This document shows, piece by piece, positions 17,516 to 26,830 of a stretch of 64,000 bases of DNA. The DNA is taken from positions 2,728,001 to 2,792,000 of the forward strand of contig NZ_CP049935.1 in the NCBI RefSeq assembly GCF_011383005.1. Reading direction: 5' to 3'. Under the pieces are notes generated by a model. That model had not been told where the DNA came from. It was given only the letters and a program-made list of their open reading frames with translations, and made no database searches. The translations under genes and the position numbers were made by a program. Numbering within the stretch: position 1 is the stretch's first letter; each line of letters opens with the position of its first letter. This stretch comes from Phycicoccus sp. HDW14 (lineage in GTDB: Bacteria; Actinomycetota; Actinomycetes; Actinomycetales; Dermatophilaceae).

Positions 17516-17997
17516 GTGACCGACCACCAGCTGAACCGTCCCCGCGTCTCCCGCACCGTCACCGCGCCGGCCGAGGCCGTGTGGGACGTGCTGGCCGACG
17601 GCTGGCAGTACGCGACGTGGGTCGTCGGCGCGGCGCGCGTCCGTGACGTCGACGCCTCCTGGCCCGGCGCCGGCAGCCGCATCCACCACAGCGTCGGCAC
17701 CTGGCCGCTGACCATCTCGGACACGACGCGGGTCGAGGCGTCGGACCACCCGCACCGGCTCGTCCTCACCGCCCGCGGCTGGCCCGCCGGGGAGGCGCGG
17801 GTGGAGATCGAGATCGTGCCCGACGGCCCGGAGACGTGCACGGTGTCCATCGCCGAGGACGCCTCCAGCGGGCCGGGGAAGCTCGTCCCGATGCCGTTGC
17901 GGCAGGCCGGCATCCTCCCCGCAACCGCGAGTCGCTGCTGCGGCTGGCCCTGCTCGCCGAGGGCCGGTACCGCGAGCGCCTCGGGTCCACCGACTGA
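17516..17997 (+). CDS. SRPBCC family protein (single-base deletion at 17917-17920)
   Basis: Corrected product about 160 residues from GTG at 17516 with GAGGAG upstream. START-like SRPBCC fold: RPRVSRTVTAPAEAVWDVLADGWQYATWVVG (about 6-36), with WPGAGSRIHHSVGTWPL and the C-terminal helix. After RQAGILP one extra C in the CCCC run at 17917-17920 restores RNRESLLRLALLAEGRYRERLGSTD and a TGA stop, the expected terminal helix. SRPBCC proteins bind hydrophobic ligands such as lipids or polyketides. It directly follows the SDR, so the two may act on the same hydrophobic compound. Confidence 0.8.
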
Positions 17998-18014
17998 GCT
18001 CCCGGTCACCCTGC

Positions 18015-18135
18015 GTTCGAGGTTATACCGCACCTGCTGGTGGTGCGCTGTCACCTCGACCCGGACGTGGACCCGGATGGGTCGAGGTGATACCGCACCT
18101 GCTCGTGGTGCGCTGTCACCTCGACCCGGATGGGT
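18015..18135. repeat. Tandem pair of palindromic hairpin repeats
   Basis: Two roughly 48-base copies, about 18015-18063 and 18081-18135. The core TCGAGGTGATACCGCACC pairs almost perfectly with GGTGCGCTGTCACCTCGA across a 7-base loop (two mismatches in 18 positions). Both copies end in ACCCGGA. They lie between the convergent SRPBCC and oxidoreductase genes, so they could be a bidirectional terminator or a REP-like mobile palindrome. Confidence 0.75.
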
Positions 18136-18149
18136 GCCGTCGGCGGGGG

Positions 18150-19740
18150 TCAGTCCTCGCGCAGCACCCTCGCCCAGGCCGTCCGGGTCAGGGCCCGCCG
18201 GGCCGGGCCGAGCACCCCGTGCTGCCCGAGCGCCGCGACGGCCGCGTTCCAGCCGCACGCCCCGTGCACCCCTCCCCGGGGTGGGCCGAGGCGCTCGCGA
18301 GGAAGAGCCCCGGTACCGGGGTCTCGGGCCGACCGAGGCCGCGCGTGGGGCGCATGACGAGCTGCTGGTGCAGGGCCGCCGTGCCGCCGTTGATGGCGCC
18401 GAGGCTGAGGTTGGCGTCGGCGTCGTGCAGGTCGCCGGGGCGCTGGGCGAACCGTCCGCGCACGGCCGCACCGAACCCGGGGGCCACCTGCTCGACCGCG
18501 TCCTCGACGCGACGCACCTGGAGGTCGACCGCCTCCTCGTCGCCGGCCCAGCGCCGCGGCAGGTGCGTATACGCCCAGGCGCTCTCGCCGCCCTCGGGTG
18601 CCCGGGTGGGGTCGGCGGTGGCCATCTGCCCGAAGAGGACGAACGGGTCCCGCGGCATCCGCCCGACCGACAGGTCCGCGGCGACGTCGACGAGGCCGTC
18701 GTCGTCGACCCCGAGGTGCACCGTGCCCGAGCCGGCCAGCTCACGGGCGCGCCACGGGACGGGGGTGTCGAGTGCCCAGTTGAGCTTGAGGGTCGAGGCG
18801 TCCCAGTCGAAGCGGGTGAGGTCGCGCAGGAGCCGGGGCGGGAGGTGCACCGGGTCGACGAGGTCGCCGTACAGGGACGTCGCGGACACGTCGGCGAGCA
18901 CGGCCCGCCGCGCCCTGATGCGGGTGCCGTCGGCCAGTCGCACCCCACGGGCCCGGCCCCGGAGACCTCGACCGCGGACACCGCTGTGCCACAGCGGAAC
19001 TGCACACCACATGCCTCGCCACGACGGCGCAGCGACGCGGCGAGCTCGCCGGCACCACCCACGGGCACCGGGAAGCCGACGTCCTGGGCGAGCATCACCA
19101 GCAGCCACCCGAACAGGGCGCTGCCGGCACCGTCGGGCGGGACGTCGCTGTGCATCGCGTTGCCGGACAACAGGACCCGCGGACCCTCGCCGTCGAACTC
19201 CTCGGCTCCCAGCCGGCGCACCGACAGCAGGGCGAGCCGCGCGAGGTCGAGGGCCCCGGAGACGCCGGCCCGGCGGAGCAGCCGCGCGACCGGTCGGGCA
19301 GCGGGCAGCGGGGTGAAGAGGGCGTCGAGCAGCGGGTCGCGGACGCGGTCCCACCCGGCGACCATGCGTAGCCAGGCCTCGCCGTCGCCGGGGGCCTCGG
19401 CCTCGAAGGCGGCCGCCGTCTCCTCGGCCGTGGAGTGCAGGACCGCCGCGCGGCCGTCGGGGAACGCGTGTCCGACGACGTCGCGCGACCGGCTCCACCG
19501 CAGGCCGTGCGCCCCGAGGTCGAGGTCGCGGATGACCGGGCTCGCGGCGGCCAGCGGGTAGAAGGCGCTGAACAGGTCGGTCACGAACCCCGGCGCGGCC
19601 ACCTCGGCACTGCGGACCGCGCCGCCGACGACGTCCTGCTCCTCGACGAGCACGACGTCCCAGCCGGCGTCACCGAGCGCGGCGGCGGCGACGAGCCCGT
19701 TGGGCCCGCCGCCGACCACCACGGCGTCGCAGGTGGTCAT
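18150..19740 (-). CDS. FAD-dependent phytoene-desaturase-like oxidoreductase (two single-base deletions)
   Basis: Corrected product about 530 residues. The N-terminal FAD motif is AVVVGGGPNGLVAAAALGDAG (about 6-26), with the glutamate LVEEQDVVGGAVRS after it. This is the NAD(P)/FAD-dependent amine oxidase/phytoene-desaturase-like superfamily. Breaks occur at the C-runs 18943-18946 and 18274-18277 (+ strand); adding one base to each gives VRLADGTRIRARRAVLADVSATSLYGDLV, then AHPGGGVHGACGWNAA, the family's conserved C-terminal FAD loop, and a TGA at 18150. No carotenoid-synthesis neighbour is present, so the substrate is open. Confidence 0.85.
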
Positions 19741-19771
19741 CGACCACCGGCCCGCCGGCCGGTCTCCCGGC

Positions 19772-20968
19772 TCATGCGGTGCTCGCGTGCGGGGACAGGA
19801 CCACCTTGACCATGCCGTCCTCCTTGGCCTGGAACGTGCGGTACGCCTCCGGGGCCTGCTCGATCGGCAGGTGGTGGGTGGCGAAGCCGTCGACGCCCAG
19901 CGGGTCGTCGTCGGTGAGCAGCGGGAGGATGTCGGGCACCCAGCGCTTGACGTTCGCCTGTCCCATCCGGATCTGCACCTGCTTGTCGAAGAGGGTCATC
20001 ATCGGCATCGGGTCGGTCATCCCACCGTAGACGCCACTGAGGGAGATCGTGCCACCTCGGCGCACCGCGTCGATGGCCGAGTAGAACGCGGCGAGCCGGT
20101 CGATGCCGACGGTGGTCATCAGCGGCTTGGCGACGGCGTCCGGCAGCATCCCGACCAGCTTGTGCCCGGCCTTCGCGACGGGCGACCCGTGCGCCTCCAT
20201 GCCCACGGCGTCGACGACGGCGTCCGCGCCGCGCCCCGAGGTCAGCTGGCGGACGGCGTCACCGACCTCGTCGACCTCGCGCAGGTCGATGGTCTCGACA
20301 CCACGCTCGCGCGCCCGGGCGAGACGGGCGTCGACCCGGTCGACGCCGATGACCCGGGAGACCCCACGCTGCAGCGCGATGCGGCAGGCCATGTCGCCGA
20401 TCGGACCCAGCCCGAGGACGAGGAGCGTGCCACCGGGCTCGGGGTCGGCGTAGGCCACGGCCTGCCACGCGGTGGGCAGGACGTCCGAGAGGTAGACGAA
20501 GCGGTCGTCGGCCGGCCCGTCCGGCACCTTGACGTGCGTGTACTGCGCCTGGGGAACGCGCAGGTACTGGGCCTGCCCACCGGGCAGTGAGCCGTACAGC
20601 TCGGAGTACCCGAACAAGGTTGCGCCCGTTCCCTGCTCGCGCACCTGGGTCGTCTCGCACTGGCTCTGGAGGCCGTGCTCGCACATCCAGCAGTGGCCGC
20701 AGCAGACCTGGAAGGGGATGACGACCCGGTCGCCGACCGAGAGGTCACCCACCTCGGACCCGACCTCCTCGACGATGCCCATCGACTCGTGCCCGAGGAC
20801 GTCACCGGGCTTCATGAACGCCCCGAGCGGTTCGTACAGGTGCAGGTCCGAGCCGCAGATGTTCGTGCTCGTCACCCGGATGACGGCGTCCGTCGCCTGC
20901 TCGATCCGCGGGTCGGGGACCTCCTCGACCCTGACGTCCTTCGTTCCGTGCCACACGACTGCCTTCAC
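19772..20968 (-). CDS. Zinc-dependent alcohol/formaldehyde dehydrogenase family protein
   Basis: 398 residues from GTG at 20968 with GGAGGA five bases upstream. Catalytic zinc ligands are in STNICGSDLHLY (Cys, about 38-42) and GDVLGHESMGIVEEVG (His-Glu, about 55-70). The structural zinc lobe CCGHCWMCEHGLQSQC (about 91-106) is present. The Rossmann motif is LVLGLGPIGDMACRIA. The long insertion and these motifs resemble the glutathione-independent formaldehyde-dehydrogenase subgroup rather than the small ADHs. NAD(P)-dependent and cytosolic; the real alcohol or aldehyde is unknown. Confidence 0.9.
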   Translation of the reverse strand: MKAVVWHGTKDVRVEEVPDPRIEQATDAVIRVTSTNICGSDLHLYEPLGAFMKPGDVLGHESMGIVEEVGSEVGDLSVGDRVVIPFQVCCGHCWMCEHGLQSQCETTQVREQGTGATLFGYSELYGSLPGGQAQYLRVPQAQYTHVKVPDGPADDRFVYLSDVLPTAWQAVAYADPEPGGTLLVLGLGPIGDMACRIALQRGVSRVIGVDRVDARLARARERGVETIDLREVDEVGDAVRQLTSGRGADAVVDAVGMEAHGSPVAKAGHKLVGMLPDAVAKPLMTTVGIDRLAAFYSAIDAVRRGGTISLSGVYGGMTDPMPMMTLFDKQVQIRMGQANVKRWVPDILPLLTDDDPLGVDGFATHHLPIEQAPEAYRTFQAKEDGMVKVVLSPHASTA

Positions 20969-21058
20969 GAGTTCCTCCAACGTAGGTGTACCGGGCCCCT
21001 ACCCCGGTCCACTCCGAAGCACACCCGCCCTGTCGGGATGGGCGGTTCGGACGCCGCG

Positions 21059-22531
21059 TCAGGGGGCGGGGTCGACCCCGGCACCGCCCAGGGCGGCGGG
21101 GACGGCGGCATAGAGGCGCTCGGCCTCCTCCGCCGTGCGACCGACCGCCGTGACGCCCACCGTGCCCTCGAGCTCGAGCGACGGGAACATGTGCAGCACG
21201 ACCCCGGTGCCGCGCGCGTGGTCGAAGGCCAGCCCAGCGGCCTCGGCGGCGGCGACGGCACCGGCGGCGTCGGTCACCGCCCCTGCGGCGACGGACACGG
21301 TGTCGCCCGACCGGTAGCACCGGGCGCCCCCGTCCCGGTCGGCGACCCAGCGGCCGGCCGGCGCGTCGTAGGAGCCGGGGACAAGATGCTTCAGGACGTC
21401 GAGGGAGTGGCTCGTCCCGCCCTTGCGGAGGTTGACGTCGACGGCCGCCAGGGCCGGTCGCCCGTCGTCGGCCCACGCCACGAAGTCCACGGACAGCGGC
21501 CCCACCGCACCGAGGGCCGCGAGCCGCCCGGCGAGTGCGGCGGCGTGCGCGGCGAGGTCCCCGGCGTACGACGGGTCGGCCGGGAAGCGGCTGCCGGTGA
21601 AGACCTGCCCGCCCTCACCCCCGAGGACCTGGTCGTGCGTGGCCCGGACCACGACCTCACCGCCCGGCAGGATCTCGACCTGCGCGCTCGGGCTGGTGAG
21701 CCCCTCGGCGGTGACGAGCTCCTCGACGACGCCTCCCGCCGCGAGGTCGGCGAGGAACCAGGCGGGAACGTGGTCGCGCACGTGGTCGGCCAGCTCGGCC
21801 CACGACAGCTCGCGGCCGACGTCGTCGCGCGTGGGCATGATCCAGTTACCCTCCCCCGCACCGGAGTTGTCGAGCTTGACGACGATCCTGTCGACCGTTC
21901 CCGAGTCGCGGAGCCGCAGGACCGCGGTCGCGACCTCCCCGGCGTCGTGCACGTCCTCGACCCCGCGGGGGATCGGCACACCGGCGTCCCGCAGCAGCCG
22001 GCGCGAGGCGCTCTTGAAGCCGGCGGACCACAGCTCGGGCGGCCCGCCGTTGACCGGGACACCGAGCGCGAGCGCGACCGCGGACTCGTCCGGCGTGACG
22101 TTCCACGGCTCGATGACGGCCGGCCGGTCGCCGATCTCCGCGCGCAGGCGCTCGAGCAGCCGCGGGTGCTCGAGGAGCTTGGCGGAGACACCCCGGGCGC
22201 CCGCGTCGTCGACGACGAGGCAGGAGAGCCGGTCGCGCACCTCGTCCGGGGCGTCGGGGCGGGCCAGCCGCGCGTAGTAGTCGAGCACGCCCGGCCCGGG
22301 CTCGGCGCACGTCACGACGACCACGCGCGCCCCCGGCGTGTGGGCGAGGCGCAGACCCTCGAGGAGGGCCCGGTGCTCCAGTGCCGGCAGGTGCGAGGCG
22401 TGGTGGTCGAGGAGGCGCTGGGGCATGCTGTGGGACGGCAGGGCGACGACGACGTGCCCCTGCTCCGAGCCGCGAGCCGTCGCCTCGAGGGCCGGACCCA
22501 GCCCGGCCGGCAAACGCTCGTCGGCACGCAT
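21059..22531 (-). CDS. ATP-grasp protein, PGM1-type peptide ligase relative
   Basis: 490 residues from ATG at 22531. The second half is an ATP-grasp ligase: RIVVKLDNSGAGEGNWIMP (about 212-230) is the ATP-binding lysine loop, and LSVDFVAWADDGRPALAAVDVNLRKGGTSHSL (about 343-374) carries the metal-binding D...E/D-x-N. The C-terminal part after residue 380 resembles the extra domain of peptide ligase PGM1, the enzyme that joins a nonproteinogenic amino acid to a ribosomal peptide in pheganomycin biosynthesis. No precursor-peptide gene is obvious nearby. Function as a peptide ligase is inferred from the family. Confidence 0.75.
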   Translation of the reverse strand: MRADERLPAGLGPALEATARGSEQGHVVVALPSHSMPQRLLDHHASHLPALEHRALLEGLRLAHTPGARVVVVTCAEPGPGVLDYYARLARPDAPDEVRDRLSCLVVDDAGARGVSAKLLEHPRLLERLRAEIGDRPAVIEPWNVTPDESAVALALGVPVNGGPPELWSAGFKSASRRLLRDAGVPIPRGVEDVHDAGEVATAVLRLRDSGTVDRIVVKLDNSGAGEGNWIMPTRDDVGRELSWAELADHVRDHVPAWFLADLAAGGVVEELVTAEGLTSPSAQVEILPGGEVVVRATHDQVLGGEGGQVFTGSRFPADPSYAGDLAAHAAALAGRLAALGAVGPLSVDFVAWADDGRPALAAVDVNLRKGGTSHSLDVLKHLVPGSYDAPAGRWVADRDGGARCYRSGDTVSVAAGAVTDAAGAVAAAEAAGLAFDHARGTGVVLHMFPSLELEGTVGVTAVGRTAEEAERLYAAVPAALGGAGVDPAP

Positions 22532-22604
22532 TCCCGCCACCCTAGGTTCCCGGACCCGTCGGTGGCCGACGACGGACGCCCCGGTGCAGCGGCTCGACCC
22601 CGTC

Positions 22605-23312
22605 CTAGCGCGCCGGCCCCTGCGGTGGCTGCGACCGCCGGCGCCGACGCGCGATGAGGGCGCCGGCGGCGACCAGCAGGACGAGGAGCGCGCCGCTGAC
22701 GACGACCCGGGTGGGGTCGCCGTCGGACTCACCGGCCGCGAGGGTGCGGGGGCTCGGCGTCGAGGTCGGCCCGCCCGTGGCCGGCCCCGAGGCGGACGAC
22801 GTCGCCGACGCGGCCGGTGACGTGGTCGCTGCCGGTGACGTGGTCGTCGCGGTCGGCGTGGACGTCGGTGTCGGCGCGACGGTCCGGAAGGTGGTGCGCC
22901 CCGAGACGGGGTGACCGTCCGCGCTGACCACGCGGTAGAGGACGACGTAGGTTCCCGGGGCCAGGTCCGGGGCGAGCTTCTGGGTGACGACGGCCCGGTC
23001 GACCTGCGGGCCGCCCCGGGTCGCGCCCCCGTCCGGACCGGTGACCTCGACCTTGACGAACTGTGGGTCGATGTCCTCGTTGAACGTCAGGACGACCTTC
23101 GCGGGTGGCTCGACGGTGGCTCCGTCCTTCGGCGACGTCGCCGTGAGGCGGGAGTGGGTCGGGAGGGCAGCCGCCTGAGCGGTCCGGCCGGCCGCTGCGG
23201 CCGGCCCGGCCACCAGGACGAGCAGGGCGGTGATGGCGGTGAGGGTCAGGGCGGTGAGGGCCGGGGCGGTCGACCTCGGGCGGTGCTGACGGGTCCATCC
23301 GGTGCGGTACAT
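22605..23312 (-). CDS. CopC-domain copper-resistance protein with C-terminal anchor
   Basis: 235 residues from ATG at 23312 (AGGAGC upstream). A Sec signal peptide (LTALTLTAITALLVLVAGPAAAAG) precedes a CopC domain of about 95 residues: HSRLTATSPKDGATVEPPAKVVLTFNEDID, then VVLYRVVSADGHPVSG, with the conserved His-x-His-type Cu ligands at H(SRLT) and DGHPV. A Thr/Ser/Pro-rich linker and a C-terminal membrane helix (VVVSGALLVLLVAAGALIARRRR) anchor it outside the cell. It is downstream of a PepSY membrane protein on the same strand, a usual pairing in copper uptake/resistance loci. No CopD lies here. Confidence 0.85.
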   Translation of the reverse strand: MYRTGWTRQHRPRSTAPALTALTLTAITALLVLVAGPAAAAGRTAQAAALPTHSRLTATSPKDGATVEPPAKVVLTFNEDIDPQFVKVEVTGPDGGATRGGPQVDRAVVTQKLAPDLAPGTYVVLYRVVSADGHPVSGRTTFRTVAPTPTSTPTATTTSPAATTSPAASATSSASGPATGGPTSTPSPRTLAAGESDGDPTRVVVSGALLVLLVAAGALIARRRRRSQPPQGPAR

Positions 23313-23412
23313 GGCAGGCTCCTGGGTCGGGCGCGCGCCGGCGCCCGTGGTGTCGGGGACGTGGTGGGTGGTGGGGAACGGGCCCGAGGGGTGGGCGATG
23401 GTCTTCACGGCG

Positions 23413-24845
23413 TCACCGCGCGATGGCGAACAGGTGGCGGGCCCGCGCGGAACGCCGCAGCACCTTCTCCGCGACCAGGGCCACGACGACGGACGCGCCG
23501 AAGACCGGAAGCGCGAGGCAGAGGAGGACCAGGGCAACCCCGAGCGCAGGAGTGGCGACCACGGGCATCCTCCCGCGCGGGGCCCCGATGGAGCCCGACC
23601 GCTTCGGTCGGCGGCGCCACCACATGAGGGGTCCGGTGATGCACGAGGCGATGACGGCGAGGCAGAACGCCGTCGTGAGGACCATGTTGAGGGTGCCGAA
23701 GTGCCGACCCTCGTGGAGGGCGATGCCGTGGCTGACCGTCTTGGCGAGGGCGCTGTAGTCGTCGTACCCGTACTGCGACACCACGGTTCCGCCGTAGCGG
23801 TCGACGTGGACGGTGCGCTCGGCGCTCGGGTCGTTGAAGGCGTACCCGATCGTGGAGAACACCCCGGTGTCGTCGCCGGGCAGGACCACGGTCATCGGGT
23901 GGGCCAGGCCCTCGCGCCCGCCCACGAGGACGGCCGTGTCGACGGTGGCGACGGATCGCTCGGGGTCGCCGGTGGAGCGGGGCACTCCGCTCTTCTCCTG
24001 GGCCCAGGGGACGACTCCGTGGCTGTGCGGCAGCGACTCGTCGAGGGTGGAGGTCGGGCTGGACAGCGCGCCGTGGTCATCGCTCCAGAACGAGGTACCG
24101 CCCGCGGTGGCGAGCTTCTGGGTCTGCGCGCCCCAGATGCCGGTCCAGGGCAGTCCGGAGACGACGAGCAGGAGGAGTCCGGCGCCGATGAACAGACCGG
24201 TCCAGGCGTGTCCGGAGCGCAGCCGGGCGGCGGCCGGGTCCTTCCGGCGCAGCCGCCGACGAGCCCTCCGTCCGCGGAAGAAGAGGTAGTACCCGGTGAG
24301 GGCCATGACGATGGCCCAGCACGCCCCGAGCTCGAGGACGAAGTCCCCGACCGGACCGGCCATGAGGTTCGCGTGGATGCGCACCGCGGTGCCACTGATC
24401 GTCGAGTCGGGGTCGAGCGCGCCGAGCACCCGGCCCGTGTAGGGGTCCACGAAGACGTCACGGGTGGCGTCGTCCGGTGTCGAGACCGTGACGCGGGTGC
24501 TCTGGTCGGGCGCGGCAGGTTCGGTCAGCGACACGACGGTGTCGCCGGGTCGGGCCTGCTGGACGGCCGTGAGCTGCTCGTCGTAGGTGACGGGTGTCGC
24601 GCCGGCCGGTGCGCTCACGCGCAGGAGGTCGTGGTGGAGCATCGGCTCGATCTGGAACCTGAAGAGGTAGACCAGCCCGGTGACCGCCAGCACGAGGACG
24701 GTGGGGATGACGACGATCGAGGCGTAGAAGTGCCAGCGCCAGAAGGCGCGGAACAGGCCGGTGCCACGGCGGGCATCGGCGGCGGCCCGCGGCGACCCGC
24801 CGGGGGTGGGGGCGGCGTCGGGACGGGGTCGGTGAGGACGGACAT
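23413..24845 (-). CDS. PepSY-domain membrane protein (single-base deletion in 24802-24812)
   Basis: Corrected product about 477 residues from ATG at 24845 with AGGAGA upstream. The N-terminal frame MSVLTDPVPTPPPPP is joined, after adding one base to a C-run (plus-strand G-runs at 24802-24806 or 24808-24812), to RGTGLFRAFWRWHFYASIVVIPTVLVLAVTGLVYLFRFQIEP. That first helix pattern (F-W-R-W-H-F-Y-A) is the PepSY-associated TM signature. Further helices lie at MALTGYYLFF, LFIGAGLLLLVVSGLPWTG and near the C-terminus. The family is a putative iron/copper-linked reductase or uptake protein. It sits upstream of the CopC gene in one operon. Confidence 0.8.
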
Positions 24846-25016
24846 GACGGTTCTCCTGGGGGTCGGCAGCAGCGGATGCCCCGAGGGCTCACCGGCGTCG
24901 TCCGGGCGCGAGGGTGCCACGCGTGGCGATGCGGCCGGGCGCGCGGTGGCGCCGGCCGGGCCGGGAGCTGTCGGGGAGCTCGGGTGGGCGGAGAGCCGCC
25001 CGGGTCCCGGTGCGGC

Positions 25017-25604
25017 TCAGACCAGCTGCAGAGGTGGCGCCCGGCCACCGACCGGGCCGACACGGCGGCCGTCCGGGATGCGCACCTCGACGGGGGCCAC
25101 CGGCAGGGGACCCGGGTGCGGAACGGGCACAGAGCCGGACACCGGCAGGAGGAGGCGTCGTGCGAGCGACCGGACGACGTCGGCCCCACGGGTGAGGAGG
25201 ACGCTGGCGACGAGCGTCGCCACGACGTGCGCCACGAGCATCGAGCCGTGGGCGGAGACCGACGGTCCCGGGGCGCCGGTCGTCGAGAACATCGGCGCCA
25301 TGGCCTCGTGCACGTGCAGCCGCGGTGCGGCACCACCCGTGCTGGGGGCCATCCCGGCGAGCACCAGGTGGGTCACGCCCTGACCGGCGCCGGTCGCCAG
25401 GAGCATGCGCGGGAGCGAGGTGCGCCCCCGCACGACGAGCCAGACCAGGGGTCCGACGAGGACGGCCAGGATCAGCGCCGGCACGACCTGCAGCGACCCG
25501 CCGCCGGCCATCTCGTGGGCCGTGGCGCCCAGCCCGATGACGACGAGCGTGGCCACGGTGGCGCGCAGCATCCGCGCCACCTCGCCCGCAGACCTCGTCG
25601 CCAC
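25017..25604 (-). CDS. Hypothetical membrane protein upstream of PepSY/CopC
   Basis: 195 residues from GTG at 25604 (the next in-frame ATG is at 25571). Four or so hydrophobic segments: ATVATLVVIGLGATAHEM, VVPALILAVLVGPLVWLVV, ATGAGQGVTHLVLAGMA and MLVAHVVATLVASVLL. His and Met residues cluster in the middle (RLHVHEAMAPMF; SAHGSMLVAH), a pattern often seen in copper-handling membrane proteins. It is first in the operon with PepSY and CopC, so a copper role is inferred from residue content and position. No named family recognised. Confidence 0.55.
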   Translation of the reverse strand: MATRSAGEVARMLRATVATLVVIGLGATAHEMAGGGSLQVVPALILAVLVGPLVWLVVRGRTSLPRMLLATGAGQGVTHLVLAGMAPSTGGAAPRLHVHEAMAPMFSTTGAPGPSVSAHGSMLVAHVVATLVASVLLTRGADVVRSLARRLLLPVSGSVPVPHPGPLPVAPVEVRIPDGRRVGPVGGRAPPLQLV

Positions 25605-25725
25605 GAGCGCCGACCCTAGCGGCACGCACCCGTCGGCGTCCTCGGCAGGACGGGTGGGGCCGCCCGGGCGCACCTCACGACCGGCCGCACCGGCCGGCAG
25701 CGAGGCCGCGTCCGATCGGCCGCGC

Positions 25726-25759
25726 TTGACATCTTTACTGATTGCACTCATTCTTGAGT
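25726..25759 (+). promoter_or_regulatory. Promoter and possible operator of the oxidoreductase/hydrolase/TetR operon
   Basis: TTGACA at 25726-25731 is a consensus -35, followed 17 bases on by CATTCT at 25749-25754 as a weak -10. The inverted repeat ACTCA-TTCT-TGAGT (25746-25759) overlaps the -10. This would suit repression by the TetR protein encoded third in the operon. AT content here is clearly above the surroundings. Confidence 0.55.
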
Positions 25760-25792
25760 CAAGTCATTCACTTTCACGCCCAGGAGATCCCG

Positions 25793-26788
25793 GTGCAGGC
25801 CTTCGTCATCGACGCGTACAAACGCCCCGTCCACCCCGCCGACGTCCCCGACCCGACGGTGGGCGACCGCGACGTCCTCGTCGAGGTCGGAGCCGCCGGC
25901 CTCAACCAGCTGGACGAGAAGATCCGCCTCGGCGAGTTCAGGCAGCTGCTCCCCTACAGGACCCCACTCACCCTCGGTCACGACGTCGCCGGCACGGTCG
26001 TCCGGGTCGGCCCGGCCGTCCACGGCTTCGCTCCCGGTGACGTCGTCTTCGCCCGGCCCCGCGACCACCGGATCGGCACCTTCGCCGAACGGATCGCGGT
26101 CCACGAGGACGACGTGGCCCCGGCCCCCCGCACGGCGACGATGGTCGAGGCCGCCTCCCTGCCGCTCGTCGCGCTCACCGCGTGGCAGGCCCTCGTCGAG
26201 GTCGCCGACGTGCGACCGGGACAGAAGGTGCTCGTCCACGCCGGAGCCGGGGGTGTCGGCACCGTCGCCATCCAGCTGGCAAGGCACCTCGGGGCCGACG
26301 TCGCCACGACCGCCTCGGCCCAGGACGCCGACTTCCTGCGCGAGCTCGGGGCGGACGTCGTCGTCGACCATCGCACCCAGGACTTCGCCGCCGAGCTCTC
26401 CGGGTACGACGTGGTCCTCGACAGCCTCGGCGGCGACAACCTCGTCCGCTCGCTCACGGTCCTGCGGCGAGGTGGCATCGCCATCGGCATCGCCGGACCG
26501 CCGACCCCCCGCTTCGCGAAGGAGGCCGGGCTCAACCCACTCCTGCGGGTCGTCATGACGGCCCTCAGCCGCCGCGTCCGCTCCCGGGCCAAGGCGCTCG
26601 GCGTGGGCTACCGCTTCCTCTTCATGCGGGCCGACGGTCGACAGCTGCGGGAGGTCGCGGCACTCGTCGACAGCGGCGCGATCCGCCCGGTCGTGGGCAG
26701 GACCTACCCGTTCGAGGAGACTCCGACCGCCCTGGCCGAGCTCGGGAAGGCCCGCACCCGCGGCAAGACCGTCGTCACCCGCGCCTGA
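25793..26788 (+). CDS. NADP-dependent quinone oxidoreductase-like protein (MDR superfamily)
   Basis: 331 residues from GTG at 25793 with AGGAG seven bases upstream. No zinc ligands, so this is the zinc-free medium-chain dehydrogenase branch. N-terminal GroES-like domain: VLVEVGAAGLNQLDEKIRLGEF and LGHDVAGTVVRVGPAV. The cofactor domain carries GQKVLVHAGAGGVGTVAIQLARHLGA (about 143-168), with the A-x-x-G-x-x-G motif of NADP binding. It is first in a three-gene operon with an alpha/beta hydrolase and a TetR regulator, which fits an inducible detoxification module for quinones or electrophiles. Confidence 0.9.
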   Translation: MQAFVIDAYKRPVHPADVPDPTVGDRDVLVEVGAAGLNQLDEKIRLGEFRQLLPYRTPLTLGHDVAGTVVRVGPAVHGFAPGDVVFARPRDHRIGTFAERIAVHEDDVAPAPRTATMVEAASLPLVALTAWQALVEVADVRPGQKVLVHAGAGGVGTVAIQLARHLGADVATTASAQDADFLRELGADVVVDHRTQDFAAELSGYDVVLDSLGGDNLVRSLTVLRRGGIAIGIAGPPTPRFAKEAGLNPLLRVVMTALSRRVRSRAKALGVGYRFLFMRADGRQLREVAALVDSGAIRPVVGRTYPFEETPTALAELGKARTRGKTVVTRA

Positions 26789-26830
26789 CCTCGAGCACTT
26801 CTCACCCGTTGCCCCACGAGGAGTTCCATC

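Noticed and set aside
15344..19561. Very long open frames on the strand opposite or shifted to real genes
   Set aside because: In high-GC DNA stops are rare; these frames are Arg/Pro/Gly-rich, match no family and overlap well-supported genes.
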